This document shows positions 46,028 through 58,860 of a stretch of 64,000 nucleotides of DNA, piece by piece; positions within the stretch are counted from its first letter, which is position 1; each line of letters begins with the position of its first letter. This DNA comes from Plantago elongata (Eukaryota; Streptophyta; Magnoliopsida; Lamiales; Plantaginaceae). The position numbers were made by a program, and so were the translations under genes. The notes under the pieces were generated by a model. The model was not told the DNA's origin and did no database searches. It saw only the letters and a list, made by a program, of their open reading frames with translations. The stretch is taken from NCBI GenBank assembly GCA_036897095.1, contig JAYMSP010000085.1, positions 1 through 64,000 of the forward strand. The letters run 5' to 3'.

Positions 46028-48802
46028 ATGGGAGGAGGATTCAGGGTTCTCCATCTGGTCAAACCGTTCCTTTCTTTTCTGCCGGAAGTCCAGAATGCTG
46101 ATAGGAAGATTCCCTTTAGAGAGAAAGTCATCTACACTGTGATTTCTCTGTTCATCTTTCTGGTATGCAGCCAGCTTCCGTTGTATGGGATTCACTCCAC
46201 GACTGGGGCGGATCCTTTCTACTGGATGCGTGTCATTCTTGCCTCGAACCGTGGTACTGTCATGGAGTTGGGTATTACGCCAATTGTTACGTCTGGACTG
46301 GTGATGCAACTTCTGGCTGGATCGAAGATTATTGAAGTTGACAACAATGTCCGTGAAGATCGTGCTCTTTTGTAAGTGATGTGTACTGCCTTGTAGTTGA
46401 ATGGATTTGTGTTTCCCTGTAGCATTACACATGGAGTGAAACTCTAAATCTTTCCCGTGGATGGTTTAGTCAACATTTAGAATGAGAAAAATTGTGTTGC
46501 TGTGCTATAGATATTGCTTGTGAAATTTTATTATCTTGACTGCCAGCATCTTTCTGGCCTTTTATGGTATTTCTCTTCTTATTTTGCAAGTATATTTTTC
46601 TGATGAATTTCATTGCTCCGTTTACTAGAAATGGTGCTCAGAAGCTGCTGGGTATCTTTATTGCGATTGGTGAAGCTGTCGCTTATGTCCTCTCAGGAAT
46701 GTATGGAAGTGTTGCTCAGCTTGGTGCTGGGAATGCGGTTCTGATCATTCTTCAACTGATCTTTGCGGGTATTATAGTGATATGCTTGGATGAGCTTCTC
46801 CAGAAGGGCTATGGTCTTGGTTCTGGAATCTCCTTGTTCATTGCTACCAACATATGGTAACTAGTGAAGATCATTTCTTTTAGATGGGATGTTTGAAGTC
46901 AGTTGTTTCACCTGTTTAATATTAACGTTGTTGTTTGCAGTGAAAGTATCATCTGGAAAGCATTCAGCCCTACAACTATCAATAGCGGCCGTGGTGCTGA
47001 ATTTGAAGGTGCTGTCATTGCATTGTTTCATTTGCTTATAACCAGAACAGATAAAGTCCGTGCACTCCGAGAAGCATTTTATCGCCAGAATCTTCCCAAT
47101 GTGACCAATCTGTTTGCAACAGTTTTAATCTTCCTTATTGTGATCTACTTCCAAGGTTTCCGTGTAGTGTTGCCTGTGCGATCTAAGAATGCTCGTGGGC
47201 AACAAGGCTCTTACCCGATCAAGCTGTTCTATACCTCAAACATGCCAATTATTCTTCAATCTGCACTTGTGTCCAATCTCTACTTTATTTCTCAGGTACC
47301 GGTCAAGTTTCTATTATCTTGCACCTGTATATCTCTTTAACTTATTTTCATTCTAAACTATATTGTATATTACTTATGTGACAACTCTGGTCATTTTCTT
47401 ACAGCTTTTGTACAAGAAATTTGGTGGAAATTTCTTGGTGAATTTGTTGGGCATATGGAAGGAATCTGAGTACTCAGGTCAATCAGTCCCTGTTGGTGGC
47501 CTTGCTTACTATGTCACTGCTCCATCAAGGTAAAAACATGAATAATCAGCTCTGAATGTCTTTGTTGGCATTGGAACTCAGTCCAGTATTTTCTGCTCAT
47601 AACTAATTAAAAAATGGATTAACACTTTTACTTAAGTTTCGTACTATTAATTTGGATGGAAGTCGATTGAAATAGGATTTCTTTACTTTTGACCCTTGTA
47701 TAATCTGTTGATCGCCTTTTCTTTTTCTTTACATTAATCTTTCAGCTTAGCAGACATTGCGGCAAACCCTTTTCATGCTCTATTCTACGTAGTGTTTATG
47801 CTGTCAGCATGTGCCCTGTTCTCAAAGACTTGGATTGAAGTTTCTGGATCTTCAGCCAGAGATGTTGCCAAGCAACTCAAGGTAAGATGAGAAATAAACT
47901 TCAAACTATAATTTTCATAAGTACGAGTTTGCTTATTAACTGCAGAAGCATGAGAACTACAGTGTGTTGAGTAACCTAGTCCAACTGCCTGATTGGGACA
48001 CTGTATTCAGTTCATGCTTCATTGTTCATACTATCATCTACTTCCAATCCAATATGTTAACTGCTTGAGTTCTATTTTCCTTATATGAGACTCCTTTTAC
48101 TGTTTCTTAACTTGCTTGGACCAATCAAAGTAACCTTGCCTGCAAAATTTATTCTCTAGCCTTTATAATGCTTCAACTTGAAGACAAAAGACTCTTGAAA
48201 ACTTGATGGTCAGAACTCAGAAGATATTTTTGGTCCAAATTCTTAGTTTTTTTGGATGCACTTGTGAGTTACCTTTGGCCTATGTTTCGAAGATTTACAT
48301 TTTTAAAAAAAATCCAGTATAACAAGCAAAAGATACACTGTGAGGGAACTTGGTTATATAGTCATTGTGTTATATTGATACATCATATCACTCTATTCAT
48401 GTTTATTTTTGCATTTTCTGAATTATTTCATTCCATTCGTTAAGGTGAGTTCTTAATCTTCTGTTATGTTTAGCATTGAATTAGTCAAACTAATTACACA
48501 ATTAGTGTGTCATGTTGCAATAATAAATGTGGTCTTGACATGGATGAACTGTTATTTCACAGGAGCAACAAATGGTCATGCCAGGGCATAGGGATTCGAA
48601 TCTCCAGAAGGAACTTAACCGTTACATACCAACTGCAGCTGCTTTTGGAGGGATGTGCATAGGTGCACTAACTGTCTTGGCAGATCTGATGGGTGCCATC
48701 GGTTCAGGAACTGGAATTCTCCTTGCTGTCACCATTATCTATCAGTACTTTGAGACCTTCGAGAAGGAGAAAGCAAGCGAACTTGGTTTCTTTGGATTTT
48801 AA
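46028..48802 (+). CDS. SEC61A: Protein transport protein Sec61 subunit alpha
   Basis: Six coding exons: 46028-46371, 46629-46856, 46941-47295, 47405-47529, 47746-47881 and 48563-48802; 475 residues, the full family length. Sec61 alpha is the pore-forming, ten-helix subunit of the ER translocon that moves nascent proteins into or across the ER membrane. Recognisable segments are the N-terminal [20 protein letters not shown], the plug region [53 protein letters not shown], and the conserved C-terminal cytosolic part [20 protein letters not shown]. All junctions are GT-AG and the reading frame is continuous. The start follows a leader that may be interrupted by an intron. Nothing abnormal was seen, and it is presumably an essential housekeeping gene. 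Confidence 0.97.
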
Positions 48803-49376
48803 GACTAGCATTTAAAATGTTGTGCCCATAATTAAATGGTAACTTTTTTTATGGGGCTGAGGAGTAGAAACGGAGACTGTATATACTGTATAACATCGTT
48901 TCACAGTAAAGACAGGAGTCGAATTTTGTATTATGCTTGTGAATGGCAGATGCTCAATCACACAACGCAATTTCTTTCTTTCTCCTCTGAGTTGTGAAAC
49001 TTCAGTCCAGTAGACCAAGATCATTAATTTCGGGGAAATTAATTTTTATACCTTACTAGTGTTTTATACTTTATCGTGGTGACAGTACACCTTGGTAATT
49101 TCGAAAACTTCCCAGTATGGATCAAAGTCGGGGTCAATGTCCAATTTTCCCTGGATGTTGTAAAGCTCTGTAATTTCAATTACAGTTAGGAGCAATTCAA
49201 GGTGGTTGGAGTGCTTGGACAATAATAGCAGAACAATAAGAAACTTTACAATTTTCATTTTGTAACAACAATATGGACAAGCTGCCTATAACTAGCTTAA
49301 TAAGGGAAGAAAGGACTAAACAGAAAAAAGGCTACTAAATTTGATGATTATGTCACCCTCTTTTTGTCTTTGTGGA
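48803..49376. other. Convergent 3' regions
   Basis: 3' UTR space between SEC61A (rightward) and the OVATE gene (leftward). Small ORFs (e.g. 49064-49258 minus) lack a recognised family. Confidence 0.6.
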
Positions 49377-50504
49377 TCAGCATACATCTTTGTTCAGGTC
49401 AAGCCAGACCTGCCTGAAAACCTGAATGATAAGATCATGATACTCATCGCGATTCAGCGTCAGATAACACGCCAAGAGTTCCTCAAGATCCTCTGAACTT
49501 CTGATCCCTTTCTCAATGATCATCTCAACCATCGAGTTTCTAAAATCATGATACGGATCAAACGAACTCTTCACCACAGCAAAGCTGTCGAAAATGCTAC
49601 TGTCCTCCACCGTTGGCTCCTTTGCTGCCTTCTTTAGCTTCAACATCCTTGCTTTTCTCATTTCTTCAAGAGCTCTAATTTTGCATTCTGTTCTCGGAGA
49701 ATAAGCTTTGACTCTGCTTCTCTGCTTTACTACTTTTCTGCTTTGTGATTCAGTTTTGACCTTTATTCCCTTCAGTTCCTTTAAATTCTTTGTCTCAGAA
49801 ACCAATACTCTCTTGGGAATCACATTTTCCTTTTCTCCATCCATTGCTTGAAATGCATGAACTGGACTTGTATGAATCTTCCTTCTGGAATTCAAAACCG
49901 GAGACTTCCACACATCTGCTTGTCGCTGAACCTTCTGATCCGGTTTTATCTCGAATATAACCTTCTCTTCCGGTGTTCTCGCAGACGTATCAACCCCATG
50001 TTCCGGTTCTTTCGCCCTAACTCTCCGCCCCCTTCGATCACACGCATGATTAGTAATTTCCACTCGATCTACCTTCTTGCTTCTGCCCAAACTATTCTGT
50101 TCTTTCGTCCTTTTGATCTCCATCACCATATCACTAAAGTTCCGACTACTCGTTTCTCCCGAACCAAAGCTCTTAAACCCAGAAACCGGAACATGAAACT
50201 CCTCATCAGAATCACACCAAAGAGGATTAATCCCTCCAGTACTCCTCCTCCCTCCTTCAACCTTGTCATCCGCGAACGAAAGCCTCCAATACGCCTCGTC
50301 ACCATCCATGTTGTAGAATCTCCCTCTCGCAGTCGAAAAATCCAACTTCTCCCTCTTCACCAAGCCATCGTCACACAGACCACCACTCTTCTGCTTCCGC
50401 TTCGAAAACCAAGAAAGCGGAAACACACGAGATATAATCGACGTACGAGTAGAAGAAGGTGAAGATTTCTTCTTCTTGTTGTTGTTGCTACTACCCCATC
50501 CCAT
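49377..50504 (-). CDS. OFP: OVATE family protein (transcriptional repressor)
   Basis: A single exon of 375 residues. The C-terminal OVATE domain spans about residues 305-370: [17 protein letters not shown], then [35 protein letters not shown]. The N-terminus ([13 protein letters not shown]) resembles the PVSWFSK start of OFP5-like members, and the middle is basic and low in complexity with several KR clusters, likely nuclear signals. OFPs repress transcription, bind KNOX/BELL homeodomain proteins and TRM proteins, and influence organ shape and cell division. The gene has no intron, as is usual for the family. The Met at 50504 is the first in frame and gives a typical N-terminus. Long plus-strand ORFs over it are shadows. 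OFP5-like is the closest assignment by eye, with moderate confidence. Confidence 0.93.
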   Translation of the reverse strand: MGWGSSNNNKKKKSSPSSTRTSIISRVFPLSWFSKRKQKSGGLCDDGLVKREKLDFSTARGRFYNMDGDEAYWRLSFADDKVEGGRRSTGGINPLWCDSDEEFHVPVSGFKSFGSGETSSRNFSDMVMEIKRTKEQNSLGRSKKVDRVEITNHACDRRGRRVRAKEPEHGVDTSARTPEEKVIFEIKPDQKVQRQADVWKSPVLNSRRKIHTSPVHAFQAMDGEKENVIPKRVLVSETKNLKELKGIKVKTESQSRKVVKQRSRVKAYSPRTECKIRALEEMRKARMLKLKKAAKEPTVEDSSIFDSFAVVKSSFDPYHDFRNSMVEMIIEKGIRSSEDLEELLACYLTLNRDEYHDLIIQVFRQVWLDLNKDVC

Positions 50505-51408
50505 ATTTGAATGGAGTTTTTTTTTTATGAATAATGGAGTAGAGTAGTGAACTAGTGATGGAGGTAAGTAGTAGGATTAGTAAAGGAGTAGTTGAGAGGC
50601 GGTTAAGTTTAAATGGAGAAGTGGGAATCATATTGAATCATGGTGTGAGTGTGTTTATTTCAAAAGAAAGGCCCGCCTTGGCTTTTGTTAGATCTTGTGA
50701 CCACTTTATCCTACTTTTTGTAGTTCTAGTACTAATACCATTATTGTTGTTATGGCTTATTATAGTACTCCATAACAATTTGCTGCTTTCTTATCACTAC
50801 ATGTTGTTATAGAATAGGGCTGCAAAACAACTGCTACCTAAATTGTAGGGGACCTAAATGCATGGCACGCTCATTCTACCAATTTCGAACCCACTACTTG
50901 CATCAATGCAATTTTTTACGCAAGACTTTTTTACATACCCTTGTTTCATTTAATAAAATTCGTACTGGTTTAAATTGGCTAACACAAGCACTTGAGCAGA
51001 TCATGAGAAAGTGTTCAAGAAAGCACATTTTAGGGTGATTCTCAAAAGGCTCTCTAACTATTAGATGCGTTTGCAAATAGGCACCCTAGACCATAGGACA
51101 TTTCTAATTTTTTGAATCGCATGTGACACAACATTTGTACTACTAAAGTGTATTCTCAAAAGAACGTAATAATAGTGATGTAAAACATGAGGACGTAGTT
51201 TTTTGGCTTTTTTCTTTCACAAAATTGTCATCTATTCTTATCAATTACAGTATGATCATCAAAGTAGCGTCATTAACTTGTGTCCCAACATGTGTAATAT
51301 ACGAGTCCAACCAACAAAAAGTAACATATATATATGTTTAAATATCGTAAAAGGGAAGATATTTATAAATTTTCTAATTTATAGGAAAATTCAATTGTAC
51401 AAATAAAG
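50505..51408. other. Intergenic, OFP upstream region
   Basis: Leader and promoter DNA of the OVATE gene (leftward) and AT-rich spacer. No gene supported. Confidence 0.5.
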
Positions 51409-51654
51409 AATCAGTCAGAACCATTAAAAATTAAAAATAAGTTTTCCTATAAATACCCAAATAATAACATATTCTCTCATAAAATTCATAAAACTCAACA
51501 ATCTTTCTCTCTTTACAAAAGACCTAGAGAGAATCAGCCAGAACCATTAAAAACTAAAAATAAGTTTTCCTATAAATACCCAAATAATAACATATTCTCT
51601 CATAAAATTCATAAAACTCAACAATCTTTCTCTCTCTACAAAAGACCTAGAGAG
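51409..51654 (+). repeat. 123-bp tandem duplication containing a TATA box
   Basis: Two near-identical units, 51409-51531 and 51532-51654, each with CCTATAAATACCC (TATA at 51448-51455 and 51571-51578) and a pyrimidine-rich stretch (CAACAATCTTTCTCTC) 55-70 bp downstream, as in plant core promoters. The units differ at only about three positions, so the duplication is young. Confidence 0.93.
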
Positions 51655-52869
51655 AGAAATATCAAACTATTCTCTCTCCGCCTCCCTCACTCCTTTCTCC
51701 GTTAGAGATCGAAGTCGTCGCCGTCGTCATCATCTCCCTTCGCCGGAATAATTGTCAGATTCATTTTCACCGAAAACATGACAACAATCAAATGTAGCGG
51801 TCAAATTACCTCTTTAATTAGTTTCGTCGAAATTATGTCGGATCTCGCCGAAATTTCAAATCCAATTACAAAAGGTGTTGAATTCAACAAATTCATCTTG
51901 TTTTTTTGGTTAAAATATATATTGGAAGTGAAATTTAACCTTTAGTTTGTCGTTTTTTGTTATTTTACGACTCATGTTTCCAGATCTAGTTTTAGATTTG
52001 AAAATTAATTTTAGATCTGAAATTCGTACAGTGAAAAATGAATTTTGCAATGAATTTTGCATTCTGGTATTTTAAAACCATCATTTCATCTCTTAAAAAT
52101 AAATGTAAATATGTTTAAAATACAATTAAAATTTTCAATAAAAATCATAACATAACCTATTAAAAGCATAACGCAAAATGTGTTTCTTTAACGGTTTTTT
52201 AAGAAACTCGACCGGTCATACCGCTAAAATTCAAAAACAGCAAAAAACCAACAAAACCTTGACTTTATTATATTTTAGAGAAAAATTTCCTCTTCCCTTT
52301 TTCAAGACATTCACAACATATATACATGCGTAACATAAGAATACCACCAACAAAAGTATGTTCAAGCGTGATTTAATTCATTAGAGACACGGAAAAGAAT
52401 CTTGTCTTCCTGCTTGTTGCCCCATTCAACATGACAACCTCTTATTATTACCACTGGTACTTATCACTTTCTTTCCAACGAACTCAGGCACATATAGTTT
52501 TCAGTAAAGAGGAATTATTGACCTGATTCACTGCGGATTAACAGAATTACGACTAGAATGGTCTTCTTAAACGCTAGGGAACATGAAACTAAAGAATTGA
52601 AGAGAACAAAGGATTCAAATACTATAGCTCTTGAGATCCGGTGGAAGGTGTAACAAAACTGTTAACGTGGAATATGCCAGGAATACAATGCTGTATAATG
52701 CTACAACTATCAGCCAGATATGTCCCAGATGTGCATAGTACGAGAGATCTCAGTTAATTTGCGAATTAAAGTGAAGAAAGATACAGACGGGCATAATTAA
52801 AACAGGATAGATTCTTGAGAAATGAAAATAGGACACATGTACATGATATACAGTAGCGCCAGAGTTTTT
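51655..52869. other. Leader-like sequence after the duplicated promoter; no gene identified
   Basis: 51660-51770 looks like a 5' UTR (CT-rich, then GTCGTCGCCGTCGTC). An ATG at 51778 opens about 57 codons (MTTIKCSGQITSLISFVEIM) with no known domain. The rest is AT-rich and noncoding by eye. It could be a gene remnant, a non-coding transcript or part of an LTR. Confidence 0.4.
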
Positions 52870-55800
52870 TCAACTGTCCCGAATGAGATTTGTAGGTTCA
52901 CTCACAACGTATTTGGGTAACTCATACTTGGCACCTGCAATGAGGTAACAGATTAGGACTACAAGAGGACATTGAGCTAAAGAGCAAGGTGCTTTGCTTG
53001 ATAAATCAAAAGGTTATTTTTATTATTCTTGTGAGTTCATGGGATAATGGGAAATCTGCAGGGGTCATGGTACAGAAAAAAAAAAGCACAATAGAGTATG
53101 TACCTCGTTCATCATAGCAGATTGTCAAGTCTTGGTTTTGAACTATCACGCCAGCACTGTCCACAATTGCTTGTGCAAGCCCTATATCAGCCTCGGCTGC
53201 AGCCCGGAGTGCATCCCAGATCTCTGACAAGATAGTCGAAAAGAAATAAAGGCAATCAATTTCTCAAGAAAAAGAAAAGAATAAGCATTTGATTTTGACA
53301 ATTGCAAGTCTCAACGAAAGTGAACATGAAAAATAAGCAGTCTGCTTCAGCATAGAAATATTAAAGTATGCACATAATATCTACTAGTAATGTCTGCATA
53401 GCCAATTTCACTTCAATTTTGTTCTTGAAGGAGATCCGATTTGCAAAGAAAAATCACAAGGGAATAACTGTATCATAGAAACCAAGAGATACTGGAATTA
53501 AAGTGCAAATCTTCTTATCCAGGTGGGAGGTGGCTATTTGATGTGTGTAAGATTATACCACAGTTACATATTTATTCATGCCAGCACCTATACACACCTC
53601 AAACTTGGGATAAAATCTAGCCAGAGAATTGTCAATTAACAATGCTTCAAATTATTGACAGACTAGTTACAAGTGTTAATTCAAATAAACGCAATAGGCA
53701 TCTTTACAAAGAAACCAAATAAAAAATTGTAATAATTAAAAGGACGTCAACACAGTACAAAAGGATTTTGAACATGCCAAAATATAAATAATGCTGGACA
53801 TAAACAACAAAATTGTGTGTTCCTCTCTCTTGCTCTCTCTGTCGGTTTTCCCCCCAATGAGATAAGCATACTGCATTGTGTAATCAATGAGAGAATAACA
53901 GTACTACACCTATTCAAGAGTTAAAAACTAAATCAATAACATATGCTCACAGGGGATAAGATGTTCAGAAACAAGACCCTGAATCCCAATCCTTTTACCC
54001 ATTTACACCTCATGTACAATAGAAAGGAAAAGTGGTTTTGTGAAGAAAAATTCAGAAAAATATACATGAATATGCTAATTACTAAATAGACCCAAAGGAT
54101 ATGCCTGTTACAACTTACCACACAACACAGCCATATTGAAGTTGAAGTACATGGGAAATTTACATATTCAAAATTCTAGGAATGCTGACCTCACTTCCAT
54201 AATCAATACACTTGCAGAATATTATGCTGATCACTTCCCTACTCAACAGGTATTTACAAGGTTTTGTAAATTTGTAACTGAAGTACCCTAAATTTCTACT
54301 GATGTGTTGATGGACGAACTACATATGTACTCCAAGAGCATGTAGAACAAGACATTAATAAGAAACTATTTCACAATGATACCTAATCAATTTTTTACAC
54401 TCGACACTTTGACTAGGGTCAACGAAATGATGAAGACAAGTCATGATAAGAGGAATCTAGGGAAGAAGCTAAAAGCTTCATTAAGACCTGAAAATGATCC
54501 TTCTTTAACAATACGTATATGATAGGATTTCAGAGAGATACTATTCAAGGAAGAATACAATAGAAAGCATCATGATGTTAGACCTTCATTCAAAGCATAT
54601 TTTGGCAAAACTTGCAATGAGCCGGCTGCTGTTAAAATATATGCCACTACTAAAACGCACCTTTCCGACCACCATAATGTGGAGCAGTATCCCAAAACTC
54701 TTCACGCATCTTCTGTAGCTGTGCCCTTGTTATTGCTTCAGTATGCTTCCATGGCTTGGGTTTGCGTATTTTCTTCGGGAGCTCTGAATTCACAACAAAG
54801 GAAATTCATACAATCTATAATCAAGTGACCTCAAATCAAGGAGGGATGACAACTATTATAGTAAAACATGTATGATATCAATGATTAGCCAAAGCAATGA
54901 AAGCTAACATGCATGTATTTCTTTCCCAGAACAACATACGAGAGTCCAGAAACTAAGCCTAATTTTCTGATTCCATAAAGGAAGTATTATGTGGAGGATG
55001 GCTATAGAGTAAGCACACAGTAGAAAATTATACAGGAAGATTGAAGTTTCTGTCATTTGTAGATTATAACACGAGATGTGTCACTTAACATAATTATACT
55101 GTCATAGGAGTACAATGCATGATATACAGAAAGAAAGTCCAATTGCTCACGCGCTAGTTTATTCATGAACTCACTCCCATGCATAGCATGAGTGTCAGAA
55201 TATAACCCATATGTCAGTTAATGATTGTAGAATAAAGTACAAATGCCATGACTATATGATCATCAACTCAAGTGTGGTATGCCATATATACAGAACTAAT
55301 TCTTCCTACCAATGAGACCAATAAACCTTCAGATGGAACAAGATCACAGCCCCATTTCTAGTGTAAGTAATAGTGAATTTATATGAGATGATTGGGTCAA
55401 CAGTGATGCATGTTAGACAGGCGGGATGAAACTGCAATCACATGAATGCAAGAAACAAATGGGGAAAAGTTCCGAGTCACTTTTGGTCATGAACGGAGCT
55501 AGGCAAAAGAAGTGGTAACAAAAGTCACTATCATTATCTAGCAGCTGAATGGCTTCAGGTAAATTGGGTACAGTTGAACCTTATTGAGTCCAGGTCCTAG
55601 CAGTTTTGTGAACTACAGGAATTCCATTCACATGCCTCTCTAGATGAGAAACTCCGATTTCCATGTAGAAAACCGTAATCAAGCATGCAAAGGTAATCTT
55701 CTAATTACATTTCCAAACACAAAGCATAAGGAAGATGCACAGGGTAGGTACCACTTTTGGATGGAAGACTAGAGTAGGAACTCATCAGATAAACCGAAAA

Positions 55801-56210
55801 GAAATATAATCAGCTGGGTTAAATCTTTAAGACACTAAACATGCTACTGCTTGCAATTATAGAAGCCGAATCATAACGTAACACAACATAAAAATACACA
55901 ATACTATGCTAATTACTAGTAATTGGTATGATATGATACGAATTATCGAAAACCTAAACACGAATTAAACGAAACATACAGCTCAAATTGCAGCTGAAAA
56001 CAAGCAATGCAATACACAGAACTCCTCCTCCACTATAAAACTCGGGAAACAAACTACATAAACATATTGATGCGCAATCAATCACTGTGAATAACGAAAT
56101 CGAAAGCATTACGAAAAATTGAAGCGGACAAGGAAAAGTCAAGATGGAGTCAAAAAGAGGAGTGAAAAGAATTTACCATCTCCCTTTTGACGCGATCCAG
56201 CACAACCCAT
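52870..56210 (-). CDS. UBTD1/2-like small protein (N-terminal UBTD domain only)
   Basis: Four exons on the minus strand: 56210-56177, 54783-54661, 53223-53104 and 52934-52870; 113 residues. The protein starts [11 protein letters not shown], with Gly2 and Cys3 placed for N-myristoylation and palmitoylation. It continues with [58 protein letters not shown] and ends [11 protein letters not shown]. This is the N-terminal domain of human UBTD1/UBTD2, which links E2 and E3 enzymes; the C-terminal ubiquitin-like domain is absent, as in other short plant homologues (Arabidopsis relatives are of similar size). All junctions are GT-AG and keep the frame. The two large introns (1.4 kb each) hold only noise ORFs. 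Its function in plants is unclear; a role near membranes in ubiquitin signalling is inferred. Confidence 0.88.
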
Positions 56211-56451
56211 AGCAAGGAAACGAAAATCAATTGAATTGAATTGAATCGATTGAAGTATTATTCTTCTATGTATCGCGGTAGGGAGGTTTATTTGATGCTA
56301 GGGGGGAGGGACACGGGCGAATCGATTTTGGAATTGTTGCGTGAAAACAACAATCCCCTCTTCTTCTCAAACTTTCTTCTTTCTTCCCCTTTTTTTTGTT
56401 TTTTATCCAAGAAAACCAAAACAGAGTGAAGGATATTATGGTTATTTAATA

Positions 56452-56703
56452 CTTCCTCCGTCACAGTTTCATCTTCTCGTGTTTAATTTTTTCGATCAAT
56501 AATTATCAACTTTAACCTTTAACTAATCTTAAATGATAGTTAAATATTTAATAATATTATATTATACTATCTTACATTTCAAAATTTTATTATATGATGT
56601 TATTAAATCATTTACCTTCGTAGTTAAAGAACAATTTGAGATAAAAATTGACAATGATTGATCGAAAAATTCAATACATGAAGATGAAATAGGACGCAGG
56701 TAG
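56452..56703. mobile_element. Stowaway-type MITE (Tc1/mariner)
   Basis: A 252-bp element bounded by TA dinucleotides. The left end CTTCCTCCGTCACAGTTTCA matches the complement of the right end (CTACCTGCGTCCTATTTCA), and the match continues inward for about 45 bp (to TTTTTCGATCA). The CTCCCTCCGT-like terminus and TA target are typical of Stowaway. No coding capacity. Confidence 0.85.
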
Positions 56704-57125
56704 TACATTTTTTCTTTTTTCTATTTTTTATAATGAAAAATCGACGGTTTAATATAAAACTATAATTAAATTATTTCAACTCAAATTATTTTCTCTTTAA
56801 ATTTAATACAATTAAAATTAAGATAATCTAACTCGAGTATTATATTTAACATGGCATCTTCTTTTAGATATGTACTAAAATAAAAATTATACCCTCCCCC
56901 GCCATAAGATTGCCAGTAGATAATTTAATGAAAAGTGTTTATAGAAGGAATAAAGGTTTGTAATTGTTTGTTTAGTCATAACTCATGTGGCATGGCATCT
57001 ACATCCTCCATCTTTTATCACTGGTATATTATGTGTTTTAGATTAAAATAGTAAAATGAATAATTAACCTAAACCTAGTAAAATTAAACACAATTCAGGT
57101 TTTGTGGTAAGATGTTGTAGTAATA

Positions 57126-57321
57126 CTGAGTCCATCAAATTTAATGTAGCAAAGTCTTTCGACTTATAAGATGAAAAGATTTATGATATTTAAAATTTTA
57201 TTTTATTAGATAATTTTATTAAATTATTTACTATTATCATTCAAGAGTAATTTGTAATTGGGATTAAAGATAGTTGACCGGTCAAAGTTAAAATGTGAAC
57301 TTGTGAAATGAACGGAAGGAG
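57126..57321. mobile_element. Probable Stowaway-type MITE
   Basis: The right end (AACGGAAGGAG before TA) is Stowaway-like. The left end CTGAGTCCATCAAATTTAAT after TA is more diverged. Weak inverted pairing continues inward (CGACTTATAAG against TGACCGGTCAAAG). Confidence 0.45.
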
Positions 57322-57323
57322 TA

Positions 57324-58048
57324 TTACATAAGTAGAAATGTGTGTTATCACACCGAATTTTGTACTATATTAATGCTCTTGGTCTCGGATGCAAGTAAGG
57401 TCTGCTCTATAATATTTTGGCCAAGCATGGAGCTTCACTTAAGAATGATCTTTTACGAATGTAATAGATAGTACTAGTAATTTTCATGTTCGGGATTCAT
57501 ATATTTCGTAGTTATATTCGGATGTAATTAAACACTTGAATGTTTTTCGGACAGCTACGTCCCTATTGAATTAAGTAGTAATTTCGTCCCACCTACCATA
57601 AGATTTCGATTTTGTCCTTTTCTGTTGACAACCGTCTCAAACTTTAATTTTAAATTGATTCTAAACTATAATATATATAAAATATTTAAATTTATTATAT
57701 CTTAAAAACTGAGAAACTACTAAAAGTCATACTGGACGCTTACAAGGAGTACAAATGTAAACTAAATTGAACTAGGTTTAACCATCTTCAATATTAACAC
57801 CCACATAAAACCAATTCTCTCCGCTAGATCATCATTTCACTTACCTCACACTCTTTACAATTCTTATACTTCAATGGTCACACCCCATTTACATTTTTCT
57901 TTTTCCTTCTATCTTAAATTACACCTTTTTATATCCTTTTCTTTATATTTTTTATTTATAAACTACATTTTAATTAATCATAATAAACTCACATAGTTTA
58001 TAAAAATTATAATGTTTACAAATAAATCAATATGAGACATCATTTTAA
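57324..58048. other. Intergenic, nothing recognised
   Basis: AT-rich; no gene, tRNA or terminal repeat seen. Confidence 0.5.
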
Positions 58049-58112
58049 TATAATAATAATAATAATAATAATAAATAATAATAATAATAATAATAATTAT
58101 TATTATTATTAT
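58049..58112. repeat. (TAA)n/(TTA)n microsatellite
   Basis: A TAA run followed by a TTA run, forming a perfect-looking inverted pair that could fold into a hairpin. Confidence 0.95.
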
Positions 58113-58604
58113 AAAATTTCATGAGATATGTTCTTATGTAGAGAATAGAAAAGAAGGATAAATACATATAATTCTATTCAAATACATTAGAGGTCTATGT
58201 TACACGTATACATAAAAATATAATATAAATTAAATATTTATAAAACATTAATAATGCTGTTTAAAATAGTATATGTGTACGTCTAGCTATATGATAATTT
58301 ATATGCAAGTGTGTTTCAATTGTTCTAAATGCTATGATGCATCTAAAACAAGTAAAAACAAACTTCAGAGAAATATAGGTTCGGCTAATCATGATAATAC
58401 CACGTCGCATTGTACTAATAATAGTATATCATTCAAAATTAAATAAATGTCACAATATAGTAATAAAAAATAATTATTAATAATTCAAACAATTTTATAA
58501 ATACAAATACACATAATTACAAATATTACCCTTCTACATAATCTCTTTACACTTTAATCCCAAATATATCATTATTCACTAAATTCATCACCATGTTCAA
58601 TTGT

Positions 58605-58626
58605 CACCACCACCACCACCACCACC
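58605..58626. repeat. (CAC)n microsatellite
   Basis: Seven CAC repeats, in a small GC-richer island before the 33-bp repeat. Confidence 0.95.
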
Positions 58627-58736
58627 AAACAACCGCCATCACCAAAGCTCCGACGAACTAATTTTCGGCCGGCCAAACATAACAACAAGATTTTAGATCG
58701 GGACAACCATGAAGGTCGAAGCTCCCATAGACAACC

Positions 58737-58860
58737 ATGTGAGCTTCAAATTGAGCTCCAATTGCAGTCATGGGAGCTCCAAAAACCGAAGCAACTATGG
58801 GAGCTTTAAATCGAGTTCCCATTGCTGCCATGGGAGCTTCAAATCGAGCTCCCATTGTCC
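58737..58860. repeat. ~33-bp minisatellite (ATGGGAGCTTCAAATCGAGC type)
   Basis: Four units begin ATGKGAGCT at about 58737, 58770, 58797 and 58830. Each contains GGGAGCTTCAAATCGAGCT and most end CCCATTG; internal GGGAGCT/AGCTCCC words make each unit a partial hairpin. The overlapping short ORFs on both strands are products of the repeat. Confidence 0.7.

Noticed and set aside
49064-49258. Small minus-strand ORF with a hydrophobic start (MKIVKFLIVLLLL)
   Set aside because: It could be read as a secreted peptide, but it lies in 3' UTR space, has no family match I know and no promoter features.
49848-50462. 204-codon plus-strand ORF over the OVATE gene
   Set aside because: Antisense shadow of the OFP coding sequence, with no recognisable family.
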